Source: Prorocentrum cordatum (lineage: Eukaryota; Sar; Dinophyceae; Prorocentrales; Prorocentraceae). Taken from it: 64,000 bases of DNA. The stretch lies in NCBI GenBank assembly GCA_963575745.1, contig CAUYUJ010002746.1, forward strand, positions 1 through 64,000. Direction: 5' to 3'. This document shows positions 53,001-63,124 of this stretch, in pieces; positions within the stretch are counted from its first letter, which is position 1, and every line of letters begins with the position of its first letter. The position numbers and the translations under genes were made by a program. The notes beneath the pieces were generated by a model. The model searched no databases, had not been told where the DNA came from, and was given only the letters and a program-made list of their open reading frames with translations.

Positions 53001-53827
53001 TTATGATGACCATTAGCATTACCATCAGCATCAGCATCAGCATCAGCATCAGCATTAGCATTAGCATTAGCATTAGCATTAGCATTAGCATTAGCATTAC
53101 CGTTGCCATTACCATTACCATTACCATTACCATTACCATTGCCATTACCATTACCATTGCCATTACCATTACCATTACCATTACCATTACCATTACCATT
53201 ACCGTTAACATTACCATTACCATTACCATTACCATTACCATTACCATTACCATTACCATTACCATTACCATTACCATTACCATTACCATTACCATTACCA
53301 TTACCATTACCATTACCATTACCATTACCATTACCATTACCATTACCATTACCATTACCATAACCATTAACATTACCATTACCATTACCATTACCATTAC
53401 CATTACCATTACCATTACCATTACCATTACCATTACCATTACCATTGCCATTACCATTACCATTGCCATTGCCATTGCCATTGCCATTGCCATTGCCATT
53501 GCCATTGCCATTGCCATTACCATTACCATTGCCATTGCCATTGCCATTACCATCACCATTACCATTACCATGACCATGACCATGACCATGACCATGACCA
53601 TGACCATTACCATTACCATTACCATTACCAGTACCATTACCGTTACCATTGCCATTACCATTGCCATTACCATTACCATTACCATTACCATTACCATTAC
53701 CATTACCATTACTATTACCATTGCCATAACCATTACCATTACCATTACCATTACCATTACCTTTACCCTTACCCTTACCCTTACCCTTACCCTTACCCTT
53801 ACCCTTACCCTTACCCTTATCCTTATT
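53001..53827. repeat. Hexanucleotide arrays (AGCATT, ACCATT, GCCATT, ACCATG, CCCTTA)
   Basis: Blocks of six-base repeats that change by single bases: AGCATC/AGCATT (53022-53098), ACCATT (53110-53445), GCCATT (53460-53545), ACCATG (53567-53606), ACCATT again, and CCCTTA (53765-53820). Open frames such as T-I-T-I or L-P-L-P are repeat translations. Confidence 0.95.
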
Positions 53828-54458
53828 CCTTATTAGAATATAGTCCTACTCCCCCCTCAGGCCGGCCGATAGGGGCCGCATCCGGGTGGTCCCATCCTAA
53901 CCTGTAAAAAACAATACAAAATCAACACTTTTTTATTTTTTCCTTTCGACATGGACGTCCTGTCGTCCACGGCGATAATCCATTGCAAAAAACACCACAA
54001 AGAGCACACGCGCGCGTTCATGTCAGAATCCTACCGAACACCGTGTGTTTGCAAGCATTTCAACATAAAAACATCAAAAAACCCAATGCTTTTTTTTTTC
54101 ACAAAAATTGTACAAATTTCCCGCCCGGGCTCTCTTGCTGAAATCCTTATTAGAATATAGTCCTACTCCCCCCTCAGGCCGGCCGATAGGGGCCGCATCC
54201 GGGTGGTCCCATCCTAACCTGTAAAAAACAATACAAAATCAACACTTTTTTATTTTTTCCTTTCGACATGGACGTCCTGTCGTCCACGGCGATAATCCAT
54301 TGCAAAAAACACCACAAAGAGCACACGCGCGCGTTCATGTCAGAATCCTACCGAACACCGTGTGTTTGCAAGCATTTCAACATAAAAACATCAAAAACCC
54401 AATGCTTTTTTCACAAAAAATTGTACAAATTTCCCGCCCGGGCTCTCTTGCTGAAATC
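53828..54458. repeat. Tandem duplication, 317-bp unit
   Basis: Two nearly identical copies (53828-54144 and 54145-54458) of AT-richer unique sequence, differing mainly in A/T run lengths. A third, partial and more diverged copy lies at about 54560-54690. The 60-70 aa frame from MDVLSSTAIIHCKKHHKEHT is in both copies but I cannot support it as a gene. Confidence 0.9.
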
Positions 54459-54559
54459 ATAGGAAAACCATAGGAATCTTTAGAATTCGGTCAAATCCAG
54501 CGATTTCACGTCATCGCGCGGTGCACTCGCGATGCTCTGTCATGCACCCAGGCCGCGAA

Positions 54560-54690
54560 TCCTGTGCAAAAAATACCACAAAGAGACACTCGCGCGTTCA
54601 TGTCAGAATCCTACCGAACACCGTGTGTTTGCAAGCATTTCAACATAAAAACAACAAAAACCAAATGCTTTTTCACAAAAATGCTTTGGG
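54560..54690. repeat. Partial third copy of the 317-bp unit
   Basis: Shares GTTCATGTCAGAATCCTACC and the following AAAAACA-rich end with the two full copies. Its left part is replaced by other sequence. Confidence 0.85.
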
Positions 54691-54959
54691 GTGTCCTGTC
54701 AGACCGTCGGGTTTCCTCCGGCCACCTCTGGCTTCCTGCGGTGTACCGGGCCATTCTCGACTAGTCTGGCAATGCGTGCGCGGCATTCAACACGCGCTCG
54801 CCAGTTCCCGTCGGCAACCGCCATCGCGGCCGCATCAGCTGTACCAAACCGGCTGGCCGGTGTGACTTCGGCCCCCAGTTGTGCCAGCTTTGCTTCTTAT
54901 GTTGTGGGAGGGCGGGTGGGACTGGGCATGACATGCTTGACTCGCTCGAGCTGGCTAGC

Positions 54960-57135
54960 TTTGACCCTTACACTACCCTTACCCCTTCACCCTTTACCTT
55001 ACCCTTACCTTACCCTTGTACCCCCACCATTACCATTACCATTACCATTACCCTTACCCTTACCCTTACCCTTACCCTTACCCTTACCCTTACCCTTACC
55101 CTTACCCTTACCCTTACCCCTACCCCTACCCTTACCCTTACCCTTACGCTTACCCTTACCCTTACCCTTACCCTTACCCTTACCCTTAACCTTACCCTTA
55201 CCCTTACCCTTACCCTTACCCTTACCCTTACCCTTACCCTTACCCTTACCCTTACCCTTACCCTTACCCTTAACCTTACCCTTACCCTTACCCTTACCCT
55301 TACCCTTACCCTTACCCTTACCCTTACCCTTACCCTTACCCTTACCCTTACCCTTACCCTTACCCTTACCACTACCACTACCACTACCCTTACCCTTACC
55401 ATTACCATTACATACCATACATGCCACCCTTACATTGCCGTTGCCATTACCATTACCATTACTATTACCATTACCATTACCATTACCACTACCACTACCA
55501 TTACCATTACCATTACCATTACCATTACCATTACCATTACCATTACCATTACCATTACCATTACCATTACCATTACCAATTACCATTACCATTACCATTA
55601 CCATTACCATTACCATTACCATTACCATTACCATTACCATTACCATTACCATTACCATTACCATTACCATTACCATTACCATTACCATTACCATTACCAT
55701 TACCATTACCATTACCATTACCATTACCATTACCATTACCATTACCATTACCATTACCATTACCATTACCATTACCATTACCATTACCATTACCATTACC
55801 ATTACCATTACCATTACCATTACCATTACCATTACCATTACCATTACCATTACCCCATTACCATTACCATTACCCATTACCATTACCATTACCATTACCA
55901 TTTACCATTACCATTACCATTACCATTACCATTACCATTACCATTACCATTACCATTACCATTACCATTACCATTACCATTACCATTACCATTACCATTA
56001 CCATTACCATTACCATTACCATTACCATTACCATTACCATTACCATTACCATTACCATTATTACCATTACCATTACCATTACCATTACCATTACCATTAC
56101 CATTACCATTACCATTACCATTACCATTACCATTACCATTACCATTACCATTACCATTACCATTACCATTACCATTACCATTACCATTACCATTACCATT
56201 ACCATTACCATTACCATTACCATTACCATTACCATCACCATCACCATCACCATCACCATCACCAATACCATTACCATTACCATTACCATTAGCATTTCCA
56301 TTAGCATTACCATTACCATTAGCATTACCATCACCATCACCATTACCATTACCATTACCATTGCCATTACCATTACCATTACCATTACCATTACCATTAC
56401 CATCACCATTACCATTACCATTACCATTATCATCACCCACTACCATTACCCACTATTGTCACCATTACCATTACCATTACCATTACCATTACCATTACCA
56501 TTACCATTACCATTACCATTACCATTACCATTACCATTACCATTGCCATTGCCATTACCATTACCATTACCATTAGCGTTAGCGTTAGCATTAGCATTAG
56601 CATTAGCATGAGCATTAGCATGAGCATTGGCATTATCATTAGCATTAGCACCAGCATTAGCATCAGCATTAGCATCAGCATTAGCATTAACATTAGCATT
56701 AGCATTCGCATTAGCATTAGCATTAGCATTAGCATTAGCATTAGCATTAGCATTAGCATTAGCATTACCAGTAGCATTACCATTAGCATTACCATGACCA
56801 TGACCATGACCATGACCATGACCATGACCATGACCATGAGCATGAGCATGAGCATGAGCATGAGCATGATCATCACCATCACCATCACCATCACCATCAC
56901 CATCACCAGCACCAGCACCAGCACCAGCACCATCACCATCACCATCACCATCACCAGCACCAGCACCATCACCATCACCATCACCATCACCATCACCAGC
57001 ACCATCACCATCACCATTACCATTACCATCACCATCACCATCACCATCACCATCACCATCACCATCACCATCACCATCACCATCACCGTCACCATCACCA
57101 TCACCATCACCATCAGCATCACTGTCGTCGTTATC
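54960..57135. repeat. Large hexanucleotide arrays (CCCTTA, ACCATT, AGCATT, ACCATG, ACCATC)
   Basis: About 2.2 kb. CCCTTA at 54966-55390, ACCATT at about 55440-56230 and onward to 56570 with short ACCATC blocks, AGCATT at 56575-56765, ACCATG/AGCATG at 56790-56865, then ACCATC/ACCAGC to 57115. The + strand is G-poor throughout. Confidence 0.95.
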
Positions 57136-57429
57136 ATCATCACCATCATCAGCAGAGGCGTCGTTGTGCCGGCATTGACGGAGATCGTTTGCAAGCGCGC
57201 GGGCTTCGAGAAGTTCACGTCGGGTGTCATATCGTATTGGCACCGACCGGCGCAGCTGGCTGCAGCAAGCGCGCAATCGTCGCTGGAGCGACCGCGGTCG
57301 CCCCTCTCGGGAGGTTCCGCGGCGTGCAGGGCAGAAAAGGCTGGGGCGTGGAGGGCGTCCTTAGAGCGCCCCGCCTATTGGAAGCCACTCCCGCCTTCTG
57401 AGATGATGTTCGAGAAGCTTCCACGAAGG
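57136..57429. other. Unassigned GC-rich DNA
   Basis: Coding-like composition in one + frame ([20 protein letters not shown] near 57155) but no recognised domain and no clear boundaries. It could hold an upstream exon of the hydrolase gene. Confidence 0.25.
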
Positions 57430-57610
57430 TCGGGTGTTGCCAGAGGTGGTCCTGGCCTAAGGTGTCCCCAGGATTTCGTGCCCTTTGGGGCCCCTGGGGC
57501 CCCCTGGCCTCGTGAGTGGTGCTCTGGAGGCCGCCTGGGCCTCCCAGGAGATCCTGGGGACACCGTGCGCCGGGGCCACTTCTGGCAGCACCCGAGCAGG
57601 GGCCGGTACA
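57430..57610. mobile_element. Palindromic introner-like element, family C copy 1
   Basis: Imperfect inverted halves: GTGTCCCCAGGATTTC on the left against GGAGATCCTGGGGACACC on the right, with ends near GTGGTCCTGGCC and GGCCACTTCTGGCAG. A related copy is at 63125-63290. Confidence 0.6.
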
Positions 57611-57639
57611 TCTGGGGCTGGCGGCGCGAGCACATCCGG

Positions 57640-57905
57640 AGGGGCGCGAGGGGGGGGGGGAAATGAAAGAGGAGGGAGGGAGGGACGCGAGGCGGGGGCG
57701 AGGAGAGGAGGGGCGCGAGGGGGGGGGAGTGAAGGCGAGGAGAAAGAGGCGAGGAGGGACGCGAGAGGGGGGAGAGGAGGAGGGTCGCGAGGGGGGGGGG
57801 GAGGCGAGGAGGCGGGGGGGGACGCGAGGGGTGGGAAAGAGGAGGAGGAGGGGGAGGAGGAGGAGGAGGAGGAGGAGGAGGAGGAGGAGGAGGAGGAGGA
57901 GAAGC
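57640..57905. repeat. GGA/GAGG-rich purine tract
   Basis: Purine-only stretches ending in a (GGA)n run at 57840-57900. Glu/Gly/Arg frames are artefacts. Confidence 0.85.
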
Positions 57906-57936
57906 AAGGCGAGCCCCTTAGACGCAGTGCTCGCCG

Positions 57937-58211
57937 ATGAATGGATGGCTGCGCGTGGTGCTGCTGGTCCAAGCCGTGGTGATCACCGCGGGAAGGGGCC
58001 GATACGTTCTAAGAAGCCCCCTGCCTTCTCCGAAGGACGTTCCCCTCGCCAAGGGTCCCTCTCTAAGCCCGCCGCCGAGAGGTGGCCGCGCGCCCATCGT
58101 GTTTTGCCACGGGCTCGGCATCGGAGTTCTGGCGTACGTCGATTTCGTGCTCGAGCTGGGCTCGTCCGGCTCGGAGATGTTCCTTCTGGACATGAAGCAC
58201 ATCTCCCTGAG
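57937..58211 (+). CDS. Alpha/beta hydrolase, exon 1
   Basis: Start of an alpha/beta-hydrolase-fold enzyme (esterase/lipase-like; substrate unknown). ATG gives MNGWLRVVLLVQAVVITAGR, a possible signal or membrane anchor. Near residue 50 APIVFCHGLGIGVLAYVDFV shows strand 3 and the HG oxyanion-hole motif, then EMFLLDMKHISLR. The exon ends at a GC donor (GAG|GCTCG) that splits an AGG codon. Upstream exons are possible because the ATG follows a purine repeat. Exons 1-6 joined give 972 nt (323 aa), a usual size for the family. Confidence 0.65.
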
Positions 58212-58416
58212 GCTCGAAGAAAAACAAAACCGCATAGACATATTTTTTCGGAGCTCCGCGCTGTTTTCTTGGATCTGCGCTGGGCCCCCCTGGCGGCGTC
58301 TCCGCTGCCGCTCCCTCCGCGTTCTCCGCGAAATGGAGGGGTGTCCAGCGTGGATTCGAGTGATTCGCGCGGTCTGTCGAACATCTGTGTTCATGCCGCT
58401 CTTTTCCCTTCCAGAG
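58212..58416. mobile_element. Introner-like element, family A copy 1 (all of intron 1)
   Basis: Imperfect palindrome filling the intron: CGCATAGACATA..GGATCTGCGC on the left against GCGTGGATTCGAG..TGTTCATGCCG on the right, with GGCCCCCCTGGCGG near the middle. The intron and the element have the same ends. Confidence 0.7.
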
Positions 58417-58638
58417 GCAGAACGTTGACATCCCCTCGTCGCGCGAGACCGTGGCCTGCGTCGTCGACATGCTCGCCGCCTGGGGGCACAGCGAGGCGCA
58501 CTTCGTCGGTCACTCCTTCGGGACCGTGGTCGTCTCGTGGATACTCCGGAACTCGCGGGTCGCTCTGTCTGTCTCCCTGCTTGACCCGATCTGCTTCTTG
58601 CTCTTCAAGCATGACATCGTCACCAACGCCCTGTACAA
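58417..58638 (+). CDS. Alpha/beta hydrolase, exon 2 (nucleophile elbow)
   Basis: Continues in frame as RQNVDIPSSRETVACVVDML, then AHFVGHSFGTVVVSWILRNS. GHSFG is the G-x-S-x-G nucleophile elbow with the catalytic Ser. It ends VSLLDPICFLLF and NALYK. Intron 1 (58212-58416) is GC-AG and consists entirely of one palindromic element. Exon 2 ends at AA of a split AAG codon, with a one-base ambiguity at the junction. Confidence 0.75.
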
Positions 58639-58835
58639 GGATCGAGGAAGAAGCCGCTGCGTAGACATGACCTCTTGCAGCTCCGCGCGGATCTTGGATC
58701 GGCGCCGGACCCCCCTCACTGGCGTGCGGAGCGCGCCAGGGGCGGCGCCGGAGGCGCCGCCAGGAGGGCCCAGCGTCGATCCAGGGCTTCCACGCGGAGC
58801 TCCGACAGTTCGCGTTTATGCCGCCTCTGGTTTCT
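58639..58835. mobile_element. Introner-like element, family A copy 2
   Basis: Starts at the exon 2 boundary. The left arm GCAGCTCCGCGCGGATCTTG is mirrored by the right arm CCACGCGGAGCTCCGACAG, around GCGCCAGGGGCGGCGCCGGAGGC. Belongs to the same family as copies 1 and 3. Confidence 0.7.
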
Positions 58836-59032
58836 CGAGAGGAGCACGTGGACCCCCTCCAGGTCGTGCTCACGTGCCCCCCCGGCCCTGACATCTGCTC
58901 AAGGCGGGTCCCCGGACGCCTCCTGGGATCCGAGCGCATCAGTTCTTCGAGCCGCGTCCAGCCGCGGCGACGAGGGGGCCCCCCGGAGGTCAGAGAGCCT
59001 CGAACCTCGATCCTCGAGGCTCGAGGTTCGAA

Positions 59033-59203
59033 CCTCAGATCTAACGTTTCCAAACATTTGCAACATCGAAGAGATCACGACCAGAGCCCTGGACCTTATC
59101 TTTCTGCGTCATTTCTCGAGCTGGATCGATATGTGAGGGTCCCAGGGCCCAAAATTGAACGAGAACGCCCGTTGTGAAAAACTTGCAGCGCCTGGATCTC
59201 AGG
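59033..59203. mobile_element. Introner-like element, family B copy 1
   Basis: Ends CCTCAGATCT and GGATCTCAGG are near inverted repeats. The body holds GAGATCACGACCAGAGCCCTGG and GGGTCCCAGGGCCCAAAA. It lies in hydrolase intron 2. Confidence 0.7.
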
Positions 59204-59401
59204 GATCCTCGAAGCTCGAGGTCCGAACCTCGGCGGTGAAACTGTCAGGTACCTGTCTTCCGGGAGCTGGGCGCGGCCTGCGAACCTCGATCCTCGGGGC
59301 TCGAAGGTCGAACCTCGGCGCGAAGCCTCGATCCTCGAGGCTCGAAGTTGGAACCTGGATCCTCGAGGCTCGAGGCCTGCCCCTCGGCGCGAAGCCTTCA
59401 G

Positions 59402-59551
59402 GTACCTGGTCTTCCGGGAGCTGGGCGTGGCCTACACCCTCCAGCGGAACTTCTTCTGGCAGCAGTGCGACCTGCCCCCCGAGGACGTCCACTGCCCCGC
59501 GCTCGTTCTCCTATCGGGCAGGGACGAGATCGTACCCGCGACCACAATAAA
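59402..59551 (+). CDS. Alpha/beta hydrolase, exon 3 (catalytic acid)
   Basis: After the acceptor CTTCAG the frame reads YLVFRELGVAYTLQRNFFWQ, then PALVLLSGRDEIVPATTIK. SGRDEIVP matches the strand-7 motif with the catalytic Asp of the family. It joins exon 2 in frame. A second copy of its first 30-odd bases lies upstream at about 59246-59280 inside intron 2. Confidence 0.7.
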
Positions 59552-59555
59552 GGTC

Positions 59556-59641
59556 GGCGGCGAAATCCGAACCCGACCCCCGCCTCCCATCGATCCGCGA
59601 GAATCGATGGTTGGTGGGGGTCGGGTTCGGATGTCGCCGTC
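59556..59641. mobile_element. Perfect-type hairpin, 39-bp arms, in intron 3
   Basis: Arms 59556-59594 and 59603-59641 pair at about 34 of 39 positions (shared core ATCCGAACCCGACCCCC) around an 8-nt loop. It starts 4 nt inside intron 3. Confidence 0.85.
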
Positions 59642-59644
59642 TCA

Positions 59645-59866
59645 AAGGGCAGGCTCTTGAGGAACACAGAGCACGGCATGAGCACAAACTTTCGTAGTTT
59701 CGCGCGGATTTCTCTTGTTTGCGCCTCGAACCCCCCTGGCGGTGCCTCCAGCGCCGCCCCTGGCGCGCTTCGCGCGCCAGGGGAAGGGGGTCCCGCGCGG
59801 ATCCAGGAAAGCCGCGCGGAGCTCCGACCAAGTACGCATGTCGATGCAGTTTCTGCTGTTCTCCCA
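59645..59866. mobile_element. Introner-like element, family A copy 3
   Basis: Left arm GCATGAGCACAAACTTTCG..GCGCGGATTTC mirrored by GGAAAGCCGCGCGGAGCTCC..GTACGCATG, around GGCGCGCTTCGCGCGCC. It ends at the exon 4 acceptor. Confidence 0.7.
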
Positions 59867-59867
59867 G

Positions 59868-59952
59868 GCTCTCCGCGGAGCGGCGGCGGCGCAGGGAGCT
59901 GCTGCGGGCGGAGGCCTTGGCGCACAAGGCGCTCGGGAGGGAGCAGGATATC
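59868..59952 (+). CDS. Alpha/beta hydrolase, exon 4
   Basis: After the acceptor CTCCCAG the frame reads LSAERRRRRELLRAEALAHK and ALGREQDI, a charged helix. It keeps frame between exons 3 and 5. The 3' end is uncertain by a few bases. Confidence 0.45.
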
Positions 59953-60018
59953 GGAGGATGCCAATCGTACACCTCCACCGATCCTGGCCAGGTCGAGCCA
60001 AGCCAGGAGGGCGTATAC

Positions 60019-60195
60019 CCTGAGATCCGATGTGGGCAAACACTTGCAACTCATAGCGACAAAACACGACCAGAAAGAGCCCCAGATCCCATGTTTCTGC
60101 CACATTTTGCAAGCCAGATCCATTTGCGATGGTCCCGGGGCCCGAAACCAGGCGAAGACGTCAGCGTGAAAAAGTGGCAACGCCAGGATCTCAGG
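60019..60195. mobile_element. Introner-like element, family B copy 2
   Basis: Perfect terminal inverted repeats CCTGAGATCC / GGATCTCAGG, extending to TACCCTGAGATCC if three more bases are counted. Flanking pieces (59955-60018 and 60196-60262) share CACCGATCCTGG and form another palindromic element, so the copies appear nested. Confidence 0.75.
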
Positions 60196-60269
60196 GTACA
60201 CCGATCCTGGGCCCAGGATAGGCCTGGTCGGGGTCTGTGTAGGGTGTACGGCTGGCGTCCTCCTCCTAG

Positions 60270-60434
60270 GAGAGGCCCTGGGCGATGACGAACGCCGCCT
60301 CCTGCGTGGACCTGCACGGCTCCCACGGGCAGCGCGAGTCCGAGGTGCGCGCGGCGAGGGCACCCCTGGAGCTGCTCTGGCAGCCCGACCTCGTGCATTG
60401 CGAGTTTGCCGTGCGGGCTGGCGTGCGTGCGCAG
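60270..60434 (+). CDS. Alpha/beta hydrolase, exon 5 (catalytic His)
   Basis: After the acceptor CTCCTAG, 55 codons in phase 0, including LELLWQPDLVHCEFAVRAG. The HCEF segment is at the place of the catalytic His loop of the family. It ends at a GT donor (CAG|GTGGGA). Confidence 0.6.
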
Positions 60435-60455
60435 GTGGGAATGCTTCGGGGTCCC

Positions 60456-60618
60456 TGGGGTCTGGGCGTTGCAACTTCTTCACAAGTGTTTTCGCTCGGT
60501 TTCGGGCCCCGCGGTACCCCATCACAGATCGATGCGGCCCCAGACATGCTGCAGAAAGATGGGGTCCAGGTCTCTGGTCGTGATTTGTTTGGTTGCGATG
60601 TGCGGTCTCTGGGTTGCG
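60456..60618. mobile_element. Introner-like element, family B copy 3 (inverted)
   Basis: Same family in the opposite direction: GTTGCAACTTCTTCACAAGTG, TTTCGGGCCCCGCGG, then GATGGGGTCCAGGTCTCTGG and GGTTGCGATGTG. It lies at the start of intron 5. Confidence 0.65.
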
Positions 60619-61358
60619 AAGAGACAGCCCTCCCAGATCGTCCAGGCTGGCCTCAGCAGGCCCCCCGAGTAGTCTGGGGCTGTCTCAGCAACCCTGGGGC
60701 GCGGAGCGCCCCAGGCGCGCCGTCGGAGGCGGCGCCAGGGTGTCGAGACCACAGGCCACCGCCCCAGACTAGACGGGGGGCCCGTTGAGGCCAGCTGGGG
60801 CTGCCCGGGGGCGCTGTCTGTGCGCAGCCGGAAGCCTCGCAGCTGGAACGAGGGGCCAGCGCAGCCCCGGCTCGGGACCCATTTTTTTTGAGCGGTGCCC
60901 TGCTGTTCCTCGTGCCTGGGCTCTCTACCTCGGAAGGGCCTCCGTTTGGCGTGCCTCCCGGGGGCCTTGGGCTCTCGGCGAAGGGGGCCCGTGCTCTTGA
61001 TGGACGCTCTGGGGGTCAATGTTTCGAGTGTGCCTGCGCGCAGCTAGGTGTAACTGGATGCAGCTAGGTGCAACTGGGCTCAACCACGTGGAACTTCGTG
61101 TGATTGCGTGCAGCTGCGTGTACATGCGTGTAGCCAGGCGCAGGGAGGCGTCGGTGCGTGCCACTGGAGCTGCGTGCACCTGGGCGCAACTAGTTGCCGG
61201 GCATGTGTGTGCAACTCCGCCCGGCCGCCTGGGGCCCCGCCCGCCCGCGCCCTCTCCCCAATTAGGGCTACCCGCGTCCCGTTTAGCTCTTGACCGGAAG
61301 GGGCCCGCTCCCGCCCCGCAGACCAAAAAAGTGTGCAACTCCGCGTGCCCTCGCGCAG
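60619..61358. other. Remainder of hydrolase intron 5
   Basis: Contains another palindromic piece at about 60690-60780 (GGGGCGCGGAGCGCCCC) and a degenerate GTGCAGCTAGGTG repeat at 61035-61210. No coding signal. Confidence 0.45.
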
Positions 61359-61433
61359 GTGGTGGAGGCGGTGCGCCAGCTGTGCCGATCGGCAGAGGCC
61401 CGGGAGCACTTGAAGGCGCAGCCCCCCGGGTAG
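61359..61433 (+). CDS. Alpha/beta hydrolase, exon 6 (terminal)
   Basis: After the acceptor CGCGCAG, 24 codons in phase 0, VVEAVRQLCRSAEAREHLKA followed by QPPG and TAG. An amphipathic last helix fits the end of an alpha/beta hydrolase. Removing the 924-nt GT-AG intron joins it in frame to exon 5. Confidence 0.55.
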   Translation: MVEAVRQLCRSAEAREHLKAQPPG

Positions 61434-62004
61434 CCGGGGGCTTCCCCGCCGGCCGCGGCGCCGGCGCCGGCGCGGGCGCGGCGGCGGGAGGTCCACGGGC
61501 CGCCCGCGGCCGTGCCGCGGCGTCGGTGGCGGCCGGGTTCTCCGCTGGACGCCCTCGGCCTCCGCCGCGCTCCGGGCTTTTTTTTTGCCCCGCGCCGAGG
61601 CCACGGCCTCGTCGGCGGGGGCGTGCGCCAGCTGGGGCGTGGGCGAGGGAGGGAAACGCGATGGCCATGACCAAGATGTCGCGGGACCTTGTCGACGCCA
61701 GTCCTGCTCATGGCCCCTGCTGGCCGTCGCCGATTCGCGAGGATGATGTACGGCTTGGCTGTGGCCAATCTGGACGGTGACAACGGCTCGGAGTGCCGAA
61801 TTCGGTCTTGGCCATGGCCCCTGTTGGCTTTCCCTTTCCATGCTTTTGCCCCGCTCCAGACTGCGGCCCCTCGCGGCGGGAGTGTGCGCCGTTGCGGGGG
61901 CTCGGGTCGTATTTTGTTTGTTTGTTTGTTTGTGTGTGGGTGCCCCACGCGCGCGCACGCACGCACGCCCGGGGACCCGCCTCAGAGGAGGGCCAGTTGA
62001 GGCA
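61434..62004. other. GC-rich DNA downstream of the hydrolase gene
   Basis: Contains GGCGCCGGCGCCGG at about 61460-61480 and a (TTTG)n tract at 61915-61932. Repeated phrases (TCTTGGCCATGGCCCC at 61805 and a similar one near 61660-61710 on the other strand) suggest more inverted elements. No gene supported. Confidence 0.4.
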
Positions 62005-62177
62005 ACCTCCAGATCTGACGTCGCCAAGAAGTTGCAGCATCGCGAGAGGCACTTCCAGAGCCCCAGGCCCCACCTGCCTGCGTCACTCCTCGCGTCGGAT
62101 CGATCCGTGAGGGTCCTCTGGCCCAAGGCGGAACGAACACGCCTGGTGCGCAACAATTGCAACGCCGAGAGTTCAGG
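62005..62177. mobile_element. Introner-like element, family B copy 4
   Basis: Same family as copies 1-3: GAAGTTGCAGCATCGCGAGAGG, CCAGAGCCCCAGGCCCC, GATCGATCCGTGAGGGTCC and the right arm GCAACAATTGCAACGCC. It ends at CAG, an AG acceptor, but the following sequence is not recognisable as an exon. Confidence 0.65.
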
Positions 62178-63124
62178 TAACGGCGGCTGGCCTTCCGGGG
62201 GGCCACCTGGCCACGGCTTGGCGCAGCTCTGACAGCTGCGCTTGGATCCCGGGAGGGGTCCGGGGACCGATTTTGAGCCCCCGTTGTCTCAACCCGCCCT
62301 GCTCCGACTGTCGGCGGCGCGCAAGCAGGGGGCGAGGCGAGGGGGGGCAGGGGGAGTCGGGAGGCACGAGCTCTGCACCTGCACAGATCCTTGCCAGGCC
62401 CATCCTGGGCCCAGGATCGGTGCGTACGCCCTCCTGGCCTGGGCAGGGGCGCATGCACAACGACCCTGGGCCCAGGATGCGCCTGGCGAGGGCCGGTGCA
62501 GGAGTACAGCTTGCGCCCCCCTCCTGGGGAGGTCGGCCCTGTGCGAGGGCGCCGCGCCTGGTAGGAGCCCTGCTGCCCTTGCCAGAGGCCCCCCGTGGTG
62601 CCTCCAGGAGGGGGCCGCCGATCCCCTCGCAGGAGGCGCCCCGCGCTCTGGGGGGGGCCGCCCCGACCTCGCCCTGCCCCCTTTGCGGCAGGCTCGCGCC
62701 GCGTGGGTGCGGATCAGCCGTGCGCAAGGGGGGGAGGGGGGAGGGGGGAAGGCTTCTCAGAGGCACCCCTGCTTCAGAGAAGGCGCAGGCCTTGTCAACA
62801 GATGGAGGGCCAGTGCCTTCTGAGGAGCAGCCTCCTCCTGAGTAGCCTTCCTTCCCCTAACCCCCCTCTGGCGCGGGCGTTCCAGGTTGAACGCCGCCAA
62901 GCGCCGCCAAGCGGAGGCGGCTCTGCGCCGCCTCTGCGCGCCGCCAAGCGGAGGCGGCTCTGGCGCGGGCGTTCTGGGTTGAACGCCGCCAGTGCCCCAG
63001 CACCGGCCGTCCTCGAAACCCGCGCTGCGGGGGAAAGCCGCGACCGCTCAGGGCCCGACGAGGCCACGCGGCGCCAGAGAGCAGCGCACGGGCCGCCCCT
63101 GCACGCGGCCTGCCGCTCGGGGGT
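62178..63124. other. Intergenic DNA with palindromic pieces
   Basis: At 62390-62510 GATCCTGGGCCCAGGATC-like palindromes resemble those in hydrolase intron 4. At 62868-62899 and 62960-62991 a 32-bp direct repeat (CTGGCGCGGGCGTTC...) flanks GCCGCCAAGCGGAGGCGGC palindromes. No gene supported. Confidence 0.45.

Noticed and set aside
53951-54160. Small gene starting MDVLSSTAIIHCKKHH in the 317-bp units
   Set aside because: Open in both tandem copies only because the DNA is duplicated; the ends differ after A-run changes and no domain or splice context supports it.
53765-55390. (CCCTTA)n as an interstitial telomere
   Set aside because: Telomere repeats would read CCCTAA or CCCTAAA on this strand; CCCTTA is different and grades into ACCATT blocks.
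52997-57660. Long open frames of T-I, L-P, Y-H or M-V repeats
   Set aside because: A six-base repeat without stops is open in three frames; these are translations of the array.
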